Below, piece by piece: positions 8,755 to 17,731 of a stretch of 64,000 nt of DNA. How positions within the stretch are numbered: position 1 is the stretch's first letter; every line of letters begins with the position of its first letter. A program made the position numbers and the translations under genes. Origin of the DNA: an uncultured Clostridia bacterium (lineage in GTDB: Bacteria; Bacillota; Clostridia; Lachnospirales; Anaerotignaceae); the NCBI GenBank assembly GCA_902477755.1, contig CABSIK010000003.1, forward strand, positions 186,001 to 250,000, read 5' to 3'. The notes beneath the pieces were generated by a model, which saw only the letters and a list, made by a program, of their open reading frames with translations, did not search any database and was not told the origin of the DNA.

Positions 8755-9402
8755 ATGACAAACATGAAAAAACAGATTGCAAAAGACCTGTTATCTATTG
8801 GCGCTGTTTTCCTGCGTCCCGAAGAACCTTTCACATGGGCAAGCGGCATCAAAAGCCCTATTTACTGCGATAACCGTCTGACACTGACAGCACCTGAAGT
8901 GCGTACTCGCGTAGAAAACGCACTGGCAGAAACCATCAAAGCAGAATACCCCGACTGTGAAGTGCTCATGGGCACCAGCACAGCAGGTATCGCTCACGCT
9001 GCTATCGTTGGCCACATCATGGGACTGCCCATGGGTTATGTTCGCTCCGGTCACAAAGACCACGGCAGACACAACCAGATCGAAGGCAAACTGGAAAAAG
9101 GCCAGAAAGTTGTTGTTGTGGAAGACCTGATCTCCACAGCCGGCAGCGCTATCGAAGTTGTAAACGTACTGCGTGAAGCAGGTGCTGACGTACTGGGTAT
9201 CGTAAGCATCTTCACTTATGGCATGCAGAAAGGTCTGGATCGTCTGGCAGAAGCAAATGTAAAAAATGTCAGCCTGTCCAACTTCGACGCAGTTGCTGAA
9301 GTAGCCGCTGAAGAAGGCTACATCAAAGAATCTGACATCGCGAGACTGATCGCTTTCCGCAACAATCCCAGTGATGAAAGCTGGAGGACTGATGTGAAAT
9401 GA
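8755..9402 (+). CDS. pyrE: Orotate phosphoribosyltransferase PyrE
   Basis: Joins orotate and PRPP to OMP. Of two nearby ATGs, 8755 is preferred because AGGAGG lies 11 bp upstream, against 20 bp for the second. It has 215 residues. The PRPP-binding loop VVVEDLISTAGSA is at about residues 119-132, and the flexible catalytic loop includes RSGHKDHGRHNQIEG. The end overlaps pyrB by 4 bp. Confidence 0.97.
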   Translation: MTNMKKQIAKDLLSIGAVFLRPEEPFTWASGIKSPIYCDNRLTLTAPEVRTRVENALAETIKAEYPDCEVLMGTSTAGIAHAAIVGHIMGLPMGYVRSGHKDHGRHNQIEGKLEKGQKVVVVEDLISTAGSAIEVVNVLREAGADVLGIVSIFTYGMQKGLDRLAEANVKNVSLSNFDAVAEVAAEEGYIKESDIARLIAFRNNPSDESWRTDVK

Positions 9403-10316
9403 GAAATCTGATCGATATTACTGACCTGACTGTACAGGAAATCGACGAACTGATTGCCACCGCTTGTGACATCATCGCCAATCCCGATAAATACTGCGAC
9501 GCTTGCCGCAGAAAAAAACTGGCTACCCTCTTTTTTGAACCCTCTACCAGAACCCGCCTGAGCTTTGAAGCGGCTATGCTGGAACTGGGCGGCAGTGTGC
9601 TGGGCTTTTCCGAAGCAAACAGCAGCTCTGCATCCAAAGGGGAAAGCGTTGCGGATACCGTACGTGTGGTAGGCTGCTATGCAGACATCATCGCTATGCG
9701 TCATCCCAAAGAAGGGGCACCCATGGTAGCTTCCATGTACTCTCCCGTGCCCATTATCAATGCTGGTGACGGCGGTCATAACCACCCCACACAGACACTC
9801 ACAGACCTGCTGACTATCCACAGAGAAAAAGGTCATTTTGACAATCTGACCGTTGGTCTGTGCGGCGACCTGAAATTCGGCCGTACTGTACATTCCCTGA
9901 TTCATGCCCTGTCCCGTTACACAGGCATCCACTTTGTGCTGATTTCTCCCGAAGAACTCAGCCTGCCCTCTTATATCATTCACGATGTACTGGAGAAAAA
10001 AGGCATGTCCTTTGAAGAAACACAGGATTTGGAAGCAGTGATGCCCAAACTGGATATCCTGTACATGACAAGAGTACAGCGGGAACGTTTCTTCAACGAA
10101 GCAGACTACATTCGTCTGAAAGACAGCTATATCCTGACACTGGACAAGCTGAAAGACGCCAAAGAGGATCTTTGCATCCTGCATCCCCTGCCCCGTGTCA
10201 ACGAAATTGCCACCAGCGTGGATAACGACAGCCGCGCATGCTACTTTAAGCAGGCACACAACGGCAAATATATCCGTATGGCACTGATTCTGAAATTACT
10301 GGGGGTGGAAGTGTAA
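9399..10316 (+). CDS. pyrB: Aspartate carbamoyltransferase catalytic subunit PyrB
   Basis: Condenses carbamoyl phosphate with aspartate. It has 305 residues. The carbamoyl-phosphate loop FFEPSTRTRLSF is at residues 45-56, HPTQTLTDLLTI is in the middle and HPLPRVNEI near the C-terminus. It overlaps pyrI by one base (TAATG), which fits 1:1 synthesis of catalytic and regulatory chains. Confidence 0.97.
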   Translation: MRNLIDITDLTVQEIDELIATACDIIANPDKYCDACRRKKLATLFFEPSTRTRLSFEAAMLELGGSVLGFSEANSSSASKGESVADTVRVVGCYADIIAMRHPKEGAPMVASMYSPVPIINAGDGGHNHPTQTLTDLLTIHREKGHFDNLTVGLCGDLKFGRTVHSLIHALSRYTGIHFVLISPEELSLPSYIIHDVLEKKGMSFEETQDLEAVMPKLDILYMTRVQRERFFNEADYIRLKDSYILTLDKLKDAKEDLCILHPLPRVNEIATSVDNDSRACYFKQAHNGKYIRMALILKLLGVEV

Positions 10317-10735
10317 TGCATATCGATGAAATCCAAAACGGTATTGTCATTGACCATATCAAAGCCGGCAAAGGCATGGAACTGTATCATTTCCTGCATC
10401 TGGATGAACTGGATTGCTCCGTTGCCATCCTGCGCAATGTCAGCAGCCAGAAAATGGGCAAAAAGGACATCATTAAAATCGACAGCGTGCTGGATATGGA
10501 TTTAGGCGTTCTTGGCTACATGGACCCGAACATGACCATCAGCATCATTCAGGACGGCAAACGGGTGAAAAAATTCCATCCTGAACTGCCTGAACAGATC
10601 ACAAACGTTATTTTCTGTAAAAATCCTCGCTGCATCACCACAGTGGAACAGGAAATCGACCATATCTTTAAGCTGACAGACAGAGAAAAAGGCGTTTACC
10701 GCTGCCTGTACTGCGAAAGTGAAGCAAAAAAATAA
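10316..10735 (+). CDS. pyrI: Aspartate carbamoyltransferase regulatory subunit PyrI
   Basis: Nucleotide-binding regulatory chain that makes ATCase allosteric. It has 139 residues. An N-terminal allosteric domain is followed by a zinc domain with the four ligands Cys101, Cys106, Cys130 and Cys133 (CKNPRC and CLYC). It is the last gene of the operon, followed by the terminator at 10757-10904. Its presence suggests pyrimidine control by end-product inhibition of the enzyme, in line with the lack of a PyrR-type attenuator. Confidence 0.96.
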   Translation: MHIDEIQNGIVIDHIKAGKGMELYHFLHLDELDCSVAILRNVSSQKMGKKDIIKIDSVLDMDLGVLGYMDPNMTISIIQDGKRVKKFHPELPEQITNVIFCKNPRCITTVEQEIDHIFKLTDREKGVYRCLYCESEAKK

Positions 10736-10756
10736 GATGCCCTTGGCATCCCATAG

Positions 10757-10904
10757 AAAAACAGCCAGAACATTAGGGGCTTCTTCATAAGAAAACAAAG
10801 AAAGCTGAAACTTTTGTATAACAAAAGATTTCAGCTTTCTTATTTATCAAAAATTCATTAGATTTGTTTTCTTAAGGAGAAGTTGCTTCCTTCTGGCTGT
10901 TTTT
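10757..10904 (+). terminator. pyr operon terminator split by a hairpin element
   Basis: The outer arms AAAAACAGCCAGAA (10757-10770) and TTCTGGCTGTTTTT (10891-10904) form an intrinsic terminator stem with a T-run. Their loop is 120 bp long and is filled by a separate repeat element (10775-10887). With the insert removed, the arms would be an ordinary terminator for pyrI. Confidence 0.75.
10775..10887 (+). repeat. Terminator-nested hairpin element, copy A (short form)
   Basis: The left end GGCTTCTTCATAAGAAAACA and the right end TGTTTTCTTAAGGAGAAG are imperfect inverted repeats. Between them is a strong inner hairpin with arms AAAGCTGAAA and TTTCAGCTTT. It matches the elements at 55.67 and 56.41 kb but lacks their right-central block (GCAGCCGTCGCA and the CTTAAGAAATCAAG part). 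It has no coding capacity. Confidence 0.7.
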
Positions 10905-11029
10905 TATTTCTGTTAAATACAAAACTTTTCTGTATACACCATGCAATCCCCTCTGTAAGCCTCTATAAGGCGTTTTCTTTCTCAGAGAGCAAATCCTCAT
11001 AGTTTACAAAAAATTCGTTTCAAGCCCAG

Positions 11030-11052
11030 AAAATACCAAAATACAATGGTAT
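11030..11052 (-). terminator. Weak terminator after the histidine kinase gene
   Basis: On the minus strand AATACCA, a 7-nt loop and TTGGTATTTTC directly follow the stop codon. The stem is short and the T-run is only four bases. Confidence 0.45.
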
Positions 11053-11057
11053 TCTCC

Positions 11058-12470
11058 TTACTTCGCCAATTTTAGTGTGAAAAGGAAGGTACTTCCTTCG
11101 CCCAATTTGCTTTTTACTGCAACTGTTTCTCCATGGGCTTGGATAAATTCCCGCACAATGGAAAGCCCCAGCCCTGCACCAGTCTTATCTTCATTTCTGG
11201 TGGCATCAGCTTTATAGAATCGGTCAAAGATATATTTCTGATCTTCTTCACTGATGCCGGCTCCGTGGTCTTTCACAGAAACCAGAATCTTATTTTTCCC
11301 AGAAAATGTAGTTTCCACCTCAATGACACCGCCTTCTTTGGAGAACTTCACAGCGTTGTTCATGAGATTATGAATGACACGGGAAATCTTATCCTGATCC
11401 GCATGGACCATGGTTTCTTTCGCCGCAAAGGAAACTTCGATGCGCATGCCCTTTTCTTCCATCTGGGGTTCCAGCACCGCACAGTTTTCCCGAATGATTT
11501 CATTCAGGTCAAAATCGGTTTCTTCCAGCACGATCTTGCTGTCCTGGGCGCGGCTCATATCCACAATGCCTTCAGCCAGTCTGCTGAGCCGCTGGCTTTC
11601 CTCCAGCACAATCCGCAGATAACGCTCCTGTTTTTCCGGCGGAATGGTACCATCCAACATAGCCGTCAAAAATCCTTGGATACTGGTCAATGGAGAACGC
11701 AGGTCATGGGATACATTGGCAATGAACGCCCTTCTGGATTTCTCGATATTATCCAGACTTTCCGCCATGTGGTTGAAGCTCTCTGCCAATTGCCCCATTT
11801 CATCCTCACTGGTGATCTCCACTCGTTTTTCAAAATTGCCCCCGGCAATTTCTTTTGCCGCACGGTTCATATCCATCAAAGGCTCTGTCATTTTCCGAGA
11901 TGTGACCAGACTCACCAGCGCCGTCAATAGGAAAGCCAACAGCAGGCAAAATACACCGGCACGGTACATCTCGTTCAAAGAAACCTTGATTTCCGGCATA
12001 GAACGGCACATAAAAATACCGGAAAGCTGCCCTTCAGACAGAGGATATCCCACAATGAGCATAGGTGTACCGAAAATAGAGGAGGAACCTGTTTCCAGAG
12101 AAACCACATTGCCTTCCTGAATCCCTTGCACCAGTTCTTCATAAGCCAGTACATGCCCCAGCAGACTGCTGTCCATACCAGGAGAAGCCAGCACAATAAC
12201 GCCCTCCTTATTGACCAACAGAACGCCTGCGCCCATATAGTCCTCCAGCACCTGCATTTCATAAGCCAAATTATTGATATTCCCCGTATTATAAGCTTTA
12301 TTGATGGCTCCAGCAATCTTTTCTCCCTGTTCGATGAGCTCCTGCTTTGTTTCCGACATATAATGGCTGGTATAAATCACAGAAAGCATACCGCCCATCA
12401 ATATGACGCAAAAACTGATGGTTGCCATATATAATAAAAACTGCTTAATCACAATGGACTTTTTAAACAT
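11058..12470 (-). CDS. Membrane sensor histidine kinase with HAMP domain
   Basis: Two-component sensor. The chosen ATG (12468-12470) has GGAGGA 6 bp upstream and gives 470 residues; a longer upstream reading lacks a binding site. Order: a transmembrane helix (about 11-33), an extracellular domain (34-165) with a PAS/Cache-like character, a second helix (about 170-190), HAMP (191-243), and HisKA with phospho-accepting His255 in NVSHDLRSPLTS. A HATPase domain follows with NLMNNAVKF, DHGAGI and GAGLGLSI. The likely partner is the PhoB-type regulator at 13.0-13.7 kb, although an opposed gene separates them. The signal is unknown. Confidence 0.93.
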   Translation of the reverse strand: MFKKSIVIKQFLLYMATISFCVILMGGMLSVIYTSHYMSETKQELIEQGEKIAGAINKAYNTGNINNLAYEMQVLEDYMGAGVLLVNKEGVIVLASPGMDSSLLGHVLAYEELVQGIQEGNVVSLETGSSSIFGTPMLIVGYPLSEGQLSGIFMCRSMPEIKVSLNEMYRAGVFCLLLAFLLTALVSLVTSRKMTEPLMDMNRAAKEIAGGNFEKRVEITSEDEMGQLAESFNHMAESLDNIEKSRRAFIANVSHDLRSPLTSIQGFLTAMLDGTIPPEKQERYLRIVLEESQRLSRLAEGIVDMSRAQDSKIVLEETDFDLNEIIRENCAVLEPQMEEKGMRIEVSFAAKETMVHADQDKISRVIHNLMNNAVKFSKEGGVIEVETTFSGKNKILVSVKDHGAGISEEDQKYIFDRFYKADATRNEDKTGAGLGLSIVREFIQAHGETVAVKSKLGEGSTFLFTLKLAK

Positions 12471-12524
12471 AATCATTCCTCCAAAAAGAAAACAAAAGAA
12501 AAACATTCCAAAGAACAAAAAACA

Positions 12525-12533
12525 TGCTATAAT
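12525..12533 (+). promoter_or_regulatory. Extended -10 promoter of the small membrane-protein gene
   Basis: TG-C-TATAAT at 12525-12533 is an extended -10 hexamer, with no good -35. It lies between the divergent kinase gene and the small membrane-protein gene. Confidence 0.5.
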
Positions 12534-12607
12534 AAAACAGGAATGTTTTTACAAAAAACTTCCTCATTATGAAGAAAGGAGTGGCAGATGCTTCTGCCGT
12601 ATGTACT

Positions 12608-12961
12608 ATGAACAATCAACGACCCAATCCGCCCAGAAAGAAAATCAAACTGGCAGACCTTGTCCTGTTTGCCGTTGCCATCTTTCTGATTTTTATGACC
12701 CCTTGGGGCAACACAAACAGCTATCATCATTTGATGCTGTTCCTGTATGTACTTTGTGTTCTGCTTCGTTTCAGCAATCTCCGCAAACAGAAAATACGGG
12801 AATTGGAACGCAAACGCAAAATGGAAGAACGCGCTGCCATGCAGCAGGCTGCTGATACACTCCCTGCTGATGCTGTCGAAGCCGCTCCCACAGAAGCTCT
12901 GCCTGTGCAGTCTTCTGAAAATGTTTCTGATGTAGTTCAGACAGAACCTAAAAATGAATGA
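12608..12961 (+). CDS. Small two-helix membrane protein of unknown function
   Basis: I do not recognise this family. From the ATG at 12608 it has 117 residues: a basic N-terminus, two hydrophobic segments (about 15-30 and 38-54), then a Lys/Arg/Glu-rich stretch and an acidic Ala/Pro/Glu tail that is probably cytoplasmic and disordered. Neither candidate start (12569 or 12608) has a well-placed Shine-Dalgarno; 12608 fits the promoter better. It is transcribed against the flanking sensor and regulator genes and ends in its own terminator. Confidence 0.6.
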   Translation: MNNQRPNPPRKKIKLADLVLFAVAIFLIFMTPWGNTNSYHHLMLFLYVLCVLLRFSNLRKQKIRELERKRKMEERAAMQQAADTLPADAVEAAPTEALPVQSSENVSDVVQTEPKNE

Positions 12962-12979
12962 TATACAAAATATGTAAGG

Positions 12980-13010
12980 AATCAGCCGCCCAAACAGCGG
13001 CTGATTTTTT
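12980..13010 (+). terminator. Intrinsic terminator of the small membrane-protein gene
   Basis: AATCAGCCGC, a 7-nt loop, GCGGCTGATT and a T-run. The T-run is on the plus strand only, so it serves the plus-strand gene rather than the converging response-regulator gene. Confidence 0.85.
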
Positions 13011-13023
13011 ATGTATTTCTTAT

Positions 13024-13722
13024 TTACTTTGGTCCGAATTTATAACCAACACTCCAAACGGTGCGGATGCCCCATTCATCGTCCTGATTGAGCTTTTCAC
13101 GGATTCGTTTTACATGAACATCAACGGTACGGGTATCTCCAGCGTATTCATAACCCCAGATACGGTCCAAAAGCTGCTCTCTGGTAAACACACGCTTAGG
13201 ATTGGATGCCAGAAAATGAAGGAGTTCAAATTCTTTCGGCGGAAAATCCACACTTTTTCCATGATAAGTAACCGTATAATTGGACAGATTGATCTCCAAA
13301 TCTGGATAACGCAGCACCTGTCCATCATCAGCTTCTTCTTTCACACTGCCAGCTTCATAACGCCGCAGTACTGCCTTTACCCTTGCCACCAGCTCCTTGG
13401 GGTCAAAGGGTTTGACGATATAATCGTCTGCCCCCAATTCCAGCCCCAGTACCTTGTCAAAAGTTTCCCCCTTTGCTGTCAGCATGATAATGGGGACTTT
13501 GCTTGTTTTCCGCACTTCTGCACAAACCTGATAGCCATCCATACCCGGCAGCATCAGATCCAGCAGAATCAAATTCGGCTCATAAGTTGTCACTGCTTCC
13601 AATGCCTGTTTGCCGTCATAAACCTCCTGTGTATCATAACCGTCTTTCATCAGATACAGAGAAATCAGTTCTGCAATATGCTGATCATCGTCTACTACCA
13701 GAATCTTCTGTTTCTCACTCAC
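13024..13722 (-). CDS. OmpR/PhoB-family response regulator
   Basis: DNA-binding output of a two-component system. A GTG start at 13722 is preferred: AAAGGAG lies 9 bp upstream, while the ATG three codons earlier abuts it. An N-terminal receiver domain has the acidic DDD pocket, the phospho-acceptor Asp in LLDLMLPG and the conserved Lys in IVKPFDP. A C-terminal winged helix carries RVFTREQLLDRIWGY and RTVDVHVKRIREKL. It lies 30 bp downstream of mutS2 and is probably cotranscribed with it. The kinase at 11.1-12.5 kb is the obvious partner. Confidence 0.94.
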   Translation of the reverse strand: MSEKQKILVVDDDQHIAELISLYLMKDGYDTQEVYDGKQALEAVTTYEPNLILLDLMLPGMDGYQVCAEVRKTSKVPIIMLTAKGETFDKVLGLELGADDYIVKPFDPKELVARVKAVLRRYEAGSVKEEADDGQVLRYPDLEINLSNYTVTYHGKSVDFPPKEFELLHFLASNPKRVFTREQLLDRIWGYEYAGDTRTVDVHVKRIREKLNQDDEWGIRTVWSVGYKFGPK

Positions 13723-13752
13723 GGCATCCATCTCCTTTGTATATGACCCTTA

Positions 13753-16122
13753 TTATTTCAATTCTACAACCGTTACGCCGGCATCCCCTTCCCCAAACGT
13801 ACCGGGACGCTGGCTTTTCACATGGGGATTGGTGCGCAGATATTTCTGCACGCCAGCACGGAGGGCGCCGGTGCCTTTCCCATGGATGATGATAATCTGT
13901 TTCAGACCGGACAGATAAGCATCATCAATATATTTGTCAATATTTACAATGGCTTCATCCACCAACTGACCGCGGCAGTCGATTTCCGCGGAAATAAACT
14001 GACTCTTTTTCGCCTTCGCCCGTACGTTGGTCTGTCTGGGCTTAGGTTCTTTGGGCTGTGGTGTATCATCCAGCATCAATTCTGCCAGAGGCACTTTCAC
14101 CTTCATGATGCCCATCTGCACCATAACATCTTTATTCTTATCCGGCGCAGAGAGAGCCACACCGTTCTGGTCGAAGGAAATGACATAAACTCTGTCCCCT
14201 GCCTGTAATTTTTCAGGCGGCTTGTGGGTAGGTTTCACCTTTTTGGACTTGAGGAAGTCCTCCTGTACGGAAGACAGCTTTTCTTTCAGTTTGGCTCTGT
14301 TTTCCAGTGCCTTCTGCTGGTTTTTCTGCTTTGCTTCCCGGTTCATTTCCTTGATGATCTGGTCGGCTTCTTCTTTCGCCTGAGCATAAATCTGTTTTGC
14401 TTCTTCTCTTGCCTTCTGGAGGATTTTTTCTTTCTGTTCTCTTGTTTTCTCCTTCTGGCGTTCCACTTCTTTTTTCAGGCTTTCCGCTTCTCTGCGGTAC
14501 TGTTCTGCCCGTTCCTGCTCGAAAGCCACACTTTTCTTGCTGATTTCCAAGTCTGTGATGACGTCCTCAAAACGGGCTTCATCATGGGAAATAAATTCTC
14601 TTGCACTATCAATGATATAATCCTGCAAGCCCAGACGCTTGGAAATGGCAAAAGCGTTACTTTTCCCGGGAATCCCGATGAGCAAACGATAAGTGGGACG
14701 CAGTGTTTCCACATCGAATTCACAGCAGGCATTTTCTACCCCTTCTGTGGAAAGAGCATATACCTTCAATTCGCTGTAATGGGTGGTAACTGCGGTACGA
14801 ATCTTCCTGTCATGTAAATAAGAAATAATCGCCATAGCCAGTGCCGCACCTTCTGTAGGGTCTGTACCTGCCCCTAATTCGTCGAAAAGCACCAGAGAGC
14901 TGTCTGTCACATCTTCCAGAATCTTGACGATATTAGTCATGTGAGCAGAGAAGGTACTCAAGCTCTGCTCAATGCTCTGTTCATCCCCAATATCCGCGAA
15001 AACTTCGTCAAACACTGCCAGCTGGGAATGGTCGTTGGCAGGAATATGCAGCCCTGCCTGCCCCATAAGGGAGAACAAGCCCAATGTTTTCAATGCAACG
15101 GTTTTACCGCCGGTATTAGGCCCAGTGATAAGCAGTGTGGTAAATTCTTTCCCCAGATAAATATTGATGGGCACTACGGTTTTCTTATCCAGCAAAGGAT
15201 GTCTGCCCTTCTGGATATTCACATAGCCTTTTGTATTGAACAGGGGCTGCGTACCATCCATGGACAGGGAAAGCTGTGCCTTTGCGAAAATAAAGTCCAG
15301 CTGTGTCAGCAATTCCAAGTTTGCGCTGAGCTGTGCTTCATTCTGGATGACCATAATAGACAGGCTGGTAAGGATTTTTTCAATTTCCTCCCGTTCTTTC
15401 GCCTGCAATTCTTTGATTTTGTTGTTCAGCTGTACAACGCTCAAAGGCTCCATGAATACAGTGGAACCTGTATTGGACTGGTCGTGTACCATACCGGGGA
15501 ACACACTGCGGTATTCGCTCTTGACAGGCACACAATATCTGTCATTTCGGATGGTGATGACAAAATCCTGGAGCATATTCCGATATGCAGAAGAAGAAAT
15601 GACCCCATTCAGATGATCTTTCACCCTGTCATTGGAAATTTTGATTTCCTTGCGGACGCTTTTCAGTCCTGCGCTGGCATCGTCAGCGATTTCCGTTTCA
15701 GAAACGATACATCTGGTGATTTCATTTTCCAGATTGGGAATCAGTGTCAACAGTTCGAAATATTCGTCCAGACGTTCATAAGTTTCCGCCTTGTTTTCAT
15801 TTTTCGCATAATTTTTCGCCTTACGGCAAACATAGAGAAATTCCCCAATGTGCATCAATTCGGGAATGGACAGAGTACCGCCCATTTCTGCCCGTTTCAG
15901 CTGGGGACGGATTTCCCGAAAACCGCCAAAGGAAGGGCTGCCTTTCCGCAGCACCATACTCACTGCTTCGGTGGTTTCCTGCTGACGCAGCACGATTTCC
16001 GACATGGAAACGGAAGGCTGCAAGTGGTGCGCCATTTCCTTTGCCATAGGGGAAACGGCAAATCCCGCCAGCATATTTATGATTTTATCGTATTCCAAAA
16101 TACGCAATGCTTTTTCGTTCAT
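13753..16122 (-). CDS. mutS2: MutS2 / Smr-domain ATPase
   Basis: MutS-family protein lacking the mismatch-recognition domain. In Firmicutes such proteins suppress homologous recombination or split collided ribosomes. It has 789 residues. An N-terminal core and lever leads to an ATPase with Walker A GPNTGGKTVALK and Walker B LVLFDELGAGTDP. A long charged coiled coil (about 515-620) is followed by a KOW-like segment and a C-terminal Smr nuclease domain with DCRG and HGKGTGALR. The length matches B. subtilis MutS2. The sequence alone does not decide between recombination and ribosome rescue. Confidence 0.95.
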   Translation of the reverse strand: MNEKALRILEYDKIINMLAGFAVSPMAKEMAHHLQPSVSMSEIVLRQQETTEAVSMVLRKGSPSFGGFREIRPQLKRAEMGGTLSIPELMHIGEFLYVCRKAKNYAKNENKAETYERLDEYFELLTLIPNLENEITRCIVSETEIADDASAGLKSVRKEIKISNDRVKDHLNGVISSSAYRNMLQDFVITIRNDRYCVPVKSEYRSVFPGMVHDQSNTGSTVFMEPLSVVQLNNKIKELQAKEREEIEKILTSLSIMVIQNEAQLSANLELLTQLDFIFAKAQLSLSMDGTQPLFNTKGYVNIQKGRHPLLDKKTVVPINIYLGKEFTTLLITGPNTGGKTVALKTLGLFSLMGQAGLHIPANDHSQLAVFDEVFADIGDEQSIEQSLSTFSAHMTNIVKILEDVTDSSLVLFDELGAGTDPTEGAALAMAIISYLHDRKIRTAVTTHYSELKVYALSTEGVENACCEFDVETLRPTYRLLIGIPGKSNAFAISKRLGLQDYIIDSAREFISHDEARFEDVITDLEISKKSVAFEQERAEQYRREAESLKKEVERQKEKTREQKEKILQKAREEAKQIYAQAKEEADQIIKEMNREAKQKNQQKALENRAKLKEKLSSVQEDFLKSKKVKPTHKPPEKLQAGDRVYVISFDQNGVALSAPDKNKDVMVQMGIMKVKVPLAELMLDDTPQPKEPKPRQTNVRAKAKKSQFISAEIDCRGQLVDEAIVNIDKYIDDAYLSGLKQIIIIHGKGTGALRAGVQKYLRTNPHVKSQRPGTFGEGDAGVTVVELK

Positions 16123-16206
16123 TCCATTACCTCAATCTATTCTACGCCCCTCACGGGACTATTTTCTGACATACAAATAAGGCAGCTTACCGCCGCTTAT
16201 TTTGTT

Positions 16207-16215
16207 ATTATACCA
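16207..16215 (-). promoter_or_regulatory. Extended -10 promoter for mutS2
   Basis: On the minus strand TG-G-TATAAT lies about 85 bp before the mutS2 start. The -35 is poor, as is usual with extended -10 elements. Confidence 0.5.
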
Positions 16216-16283
16216 TCGGATGAGCCAAAATACATCGGCTTTTCCGAGAAATTCACAGAAATGTTACATTTCTGCCGAAACAA

Positions 16284-16325
16284 AAACGGAAGAATCCACC
16301 GCTTTGGCAGAATTCTTCCGTCTAG
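16284..16325 (-). terminator. Terminator after obgE
   Basis: On the minus strand ACGGAAGAAT and ATTCTTCCGT form a stem with a CCAAAGCGG-containing loop, followed by TTTTTGTTT. It ends the obgE transcript about 20 bp after its stop. Confidence 0.8.
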
Positions 16326-16343
16326 TTTTCTTTTTTTGGGGAA

Positions 16344-17618
16344 TTATTTCCAGAATTCGAATTCCATATCGTAAATACGAACGGTATCGCCTTCCTGAAT
16401 ACCTTTTTCCTCCAAAGCTTCGATGATACCTTTTTCTTTCAGATAACGTTGGAAGAAAGCGAAGCCCTTTTCTGTATCGATATTGGTATAGCCGATCATC
16501 TTTTCGACGCCGACGCCTCTTACCACATACACTTCGTCCTCGATTTCGATGGTGAAAGGTTCCTGATCCACTGCCACTTCATCGTATTCTTCATATTCTT
16601 CTTCGAATACGATATCTTCGGGATAGTTTTTCAGGATTTCCGCTACTTTTGTCAGCAGTTCATCCAGACCTTTGTTGGTTGCCGCGGAAATGGGGAATAC
16701 TTCAAAGCCTTCTTTTTCATAGGCTTCTTTCAGGCGTTCCACATTTTCTTCGGAACCAGGTATATCTGTTTTATTTGCTGCAATCACCTGAGGGCGTTTC
16801 ATCAATTCGGGATTGTATGCTTCCAGTTCCTGATTGATCTTACGAACGTTTTCCACAGGGTCGTCACCTTCCACGCCAGCAGCGTCTACCACATGGATAA
16901 ACACTTTGGTACGTTCTACATGACGCAGGAAAGCATGTCCCAGACCAACGCCTTCGCTGGCGCCTTCTACCAGACCGGGAATATCTGCCAGCACGAAGGA
17001 ATCGCCGTATCTGCCTTCTACCACGCCCAGATTGGGAGCCAGTGTGGTAAAGTGGTAGTTTGCGATTTTAGGGTTTGCGTTTGTTACCATGGACAGCAGT
17101 GTGGATTTGCCAACATTAGGGAAACCAATCAAACCAACGTCCGCGATCAGTTTCAGTTCCAGAATGACGTCGTATTCTTTTGCCACTCTGCCCTGTTCCG
17201 CATAACGGGGCGCCTGTCTGGTGGGTGTTGCAAAGTGCTGATTGCCCTTGCCGCCTTTACCGCCGTGAATCAGGATTTTTTCTTCTCCGTGTTTGGTAAT
17301 GTCCGCCATGATTTTACCGCTTTCCGCTTCACGGATAACCGTACCAACAGGCACTTTGATAACAACGCTTTCGCCGTCTTTACCGAAACAGTTGCGTTTG
17401 CCACCGTCCTGACCGTTGCCCGCCTTGAACATTCTCTTATAACGGAAGTCCATGAGAGTACCCATGCTTTCGTCCCCTACAAAAATAACGTCGCCGCCTC
17501 TGCCGCCGTCGCCGCCGTCGGGACCGCCATGGGTAATATATTTCGCACGGAAGAAAGAAACCATACCATTGCCGCCGTTGCCGCCTTTAACATGAATCTT
17601 GACTCTATCTACAAACAT
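16344..17618 (-). CDS. obgE: GTPase Obg/CgtA
   Basis: Essential GTPase of late 50S ribosome assembly and stress control. The ATG at 17618 follows GAGGTGAG and gives 424 residues. The glycine-rich Obg fold (about 1-158, with GGNGGNGMVSF and GGRGGDVIF) is followed by the G domain (GFPNVGKST, DIPGLVEGAS, NKTD). A C-terminal OCT domain is preceded by an acidic linker. It follows rpmA, the order typical of Firmicutes (rplU-prp-rpmA-obg). Confidence 0.97.
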   Translation of the reverse strand: MFVDRVKIHVKGGNGGNGMVSFFRAKYITHGGPDGGDGGRGGDVIFVGDESMGTLMDFRYKRMFKAGNGQDGGKRNCFGKDGESVVIKVPVGTVIREAESGKIMADITKHGEEKILIHGGKGGKGNQHFATPTRQAPRYAEQGRVAKEYDVILELKLIADVGLIGFPNVGKSTLLSMVTNANPKIANYHFTTLAPNLGVVEGRYGDSFVLADIPGLVEGASEGVGLGHAFLRHVERTKVFIHVVDAAGVEGDDPVENVRKINQELEAYNPELMKRPQVIAANKTDIPGSEENVERLKEAYEKEGFEVFPISAATNKGLDELLTKVAEILKNYPEDIVFEEEYEEYDEVAVDQEPFTIEIEDEVYVVRGVGVEKMIGYTNIDTEKGFAFFQRYLKEKGIIEALEEKGIQEGDTVRIYDMEFEFWK

Positions 17619-17731
17619 ATTCTCACCTCGTATCCTTTCTCTTTCTTTCAAAACCTCTTTCGTCAGAAGCAAACTGTTTTGCTTTTCACGAAAAAGGCTT
17701 CAAATGATATCATTTGAAGCCTTCAACATTC

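Noticed and set aside
12981..13024. Hairpin at 12980-13010 as terminator for the response-regulator gene
   Set aside because: On the minus strand the stem is followed by CCTTAC, not a T-run; it fits only the plus-strand small gene.
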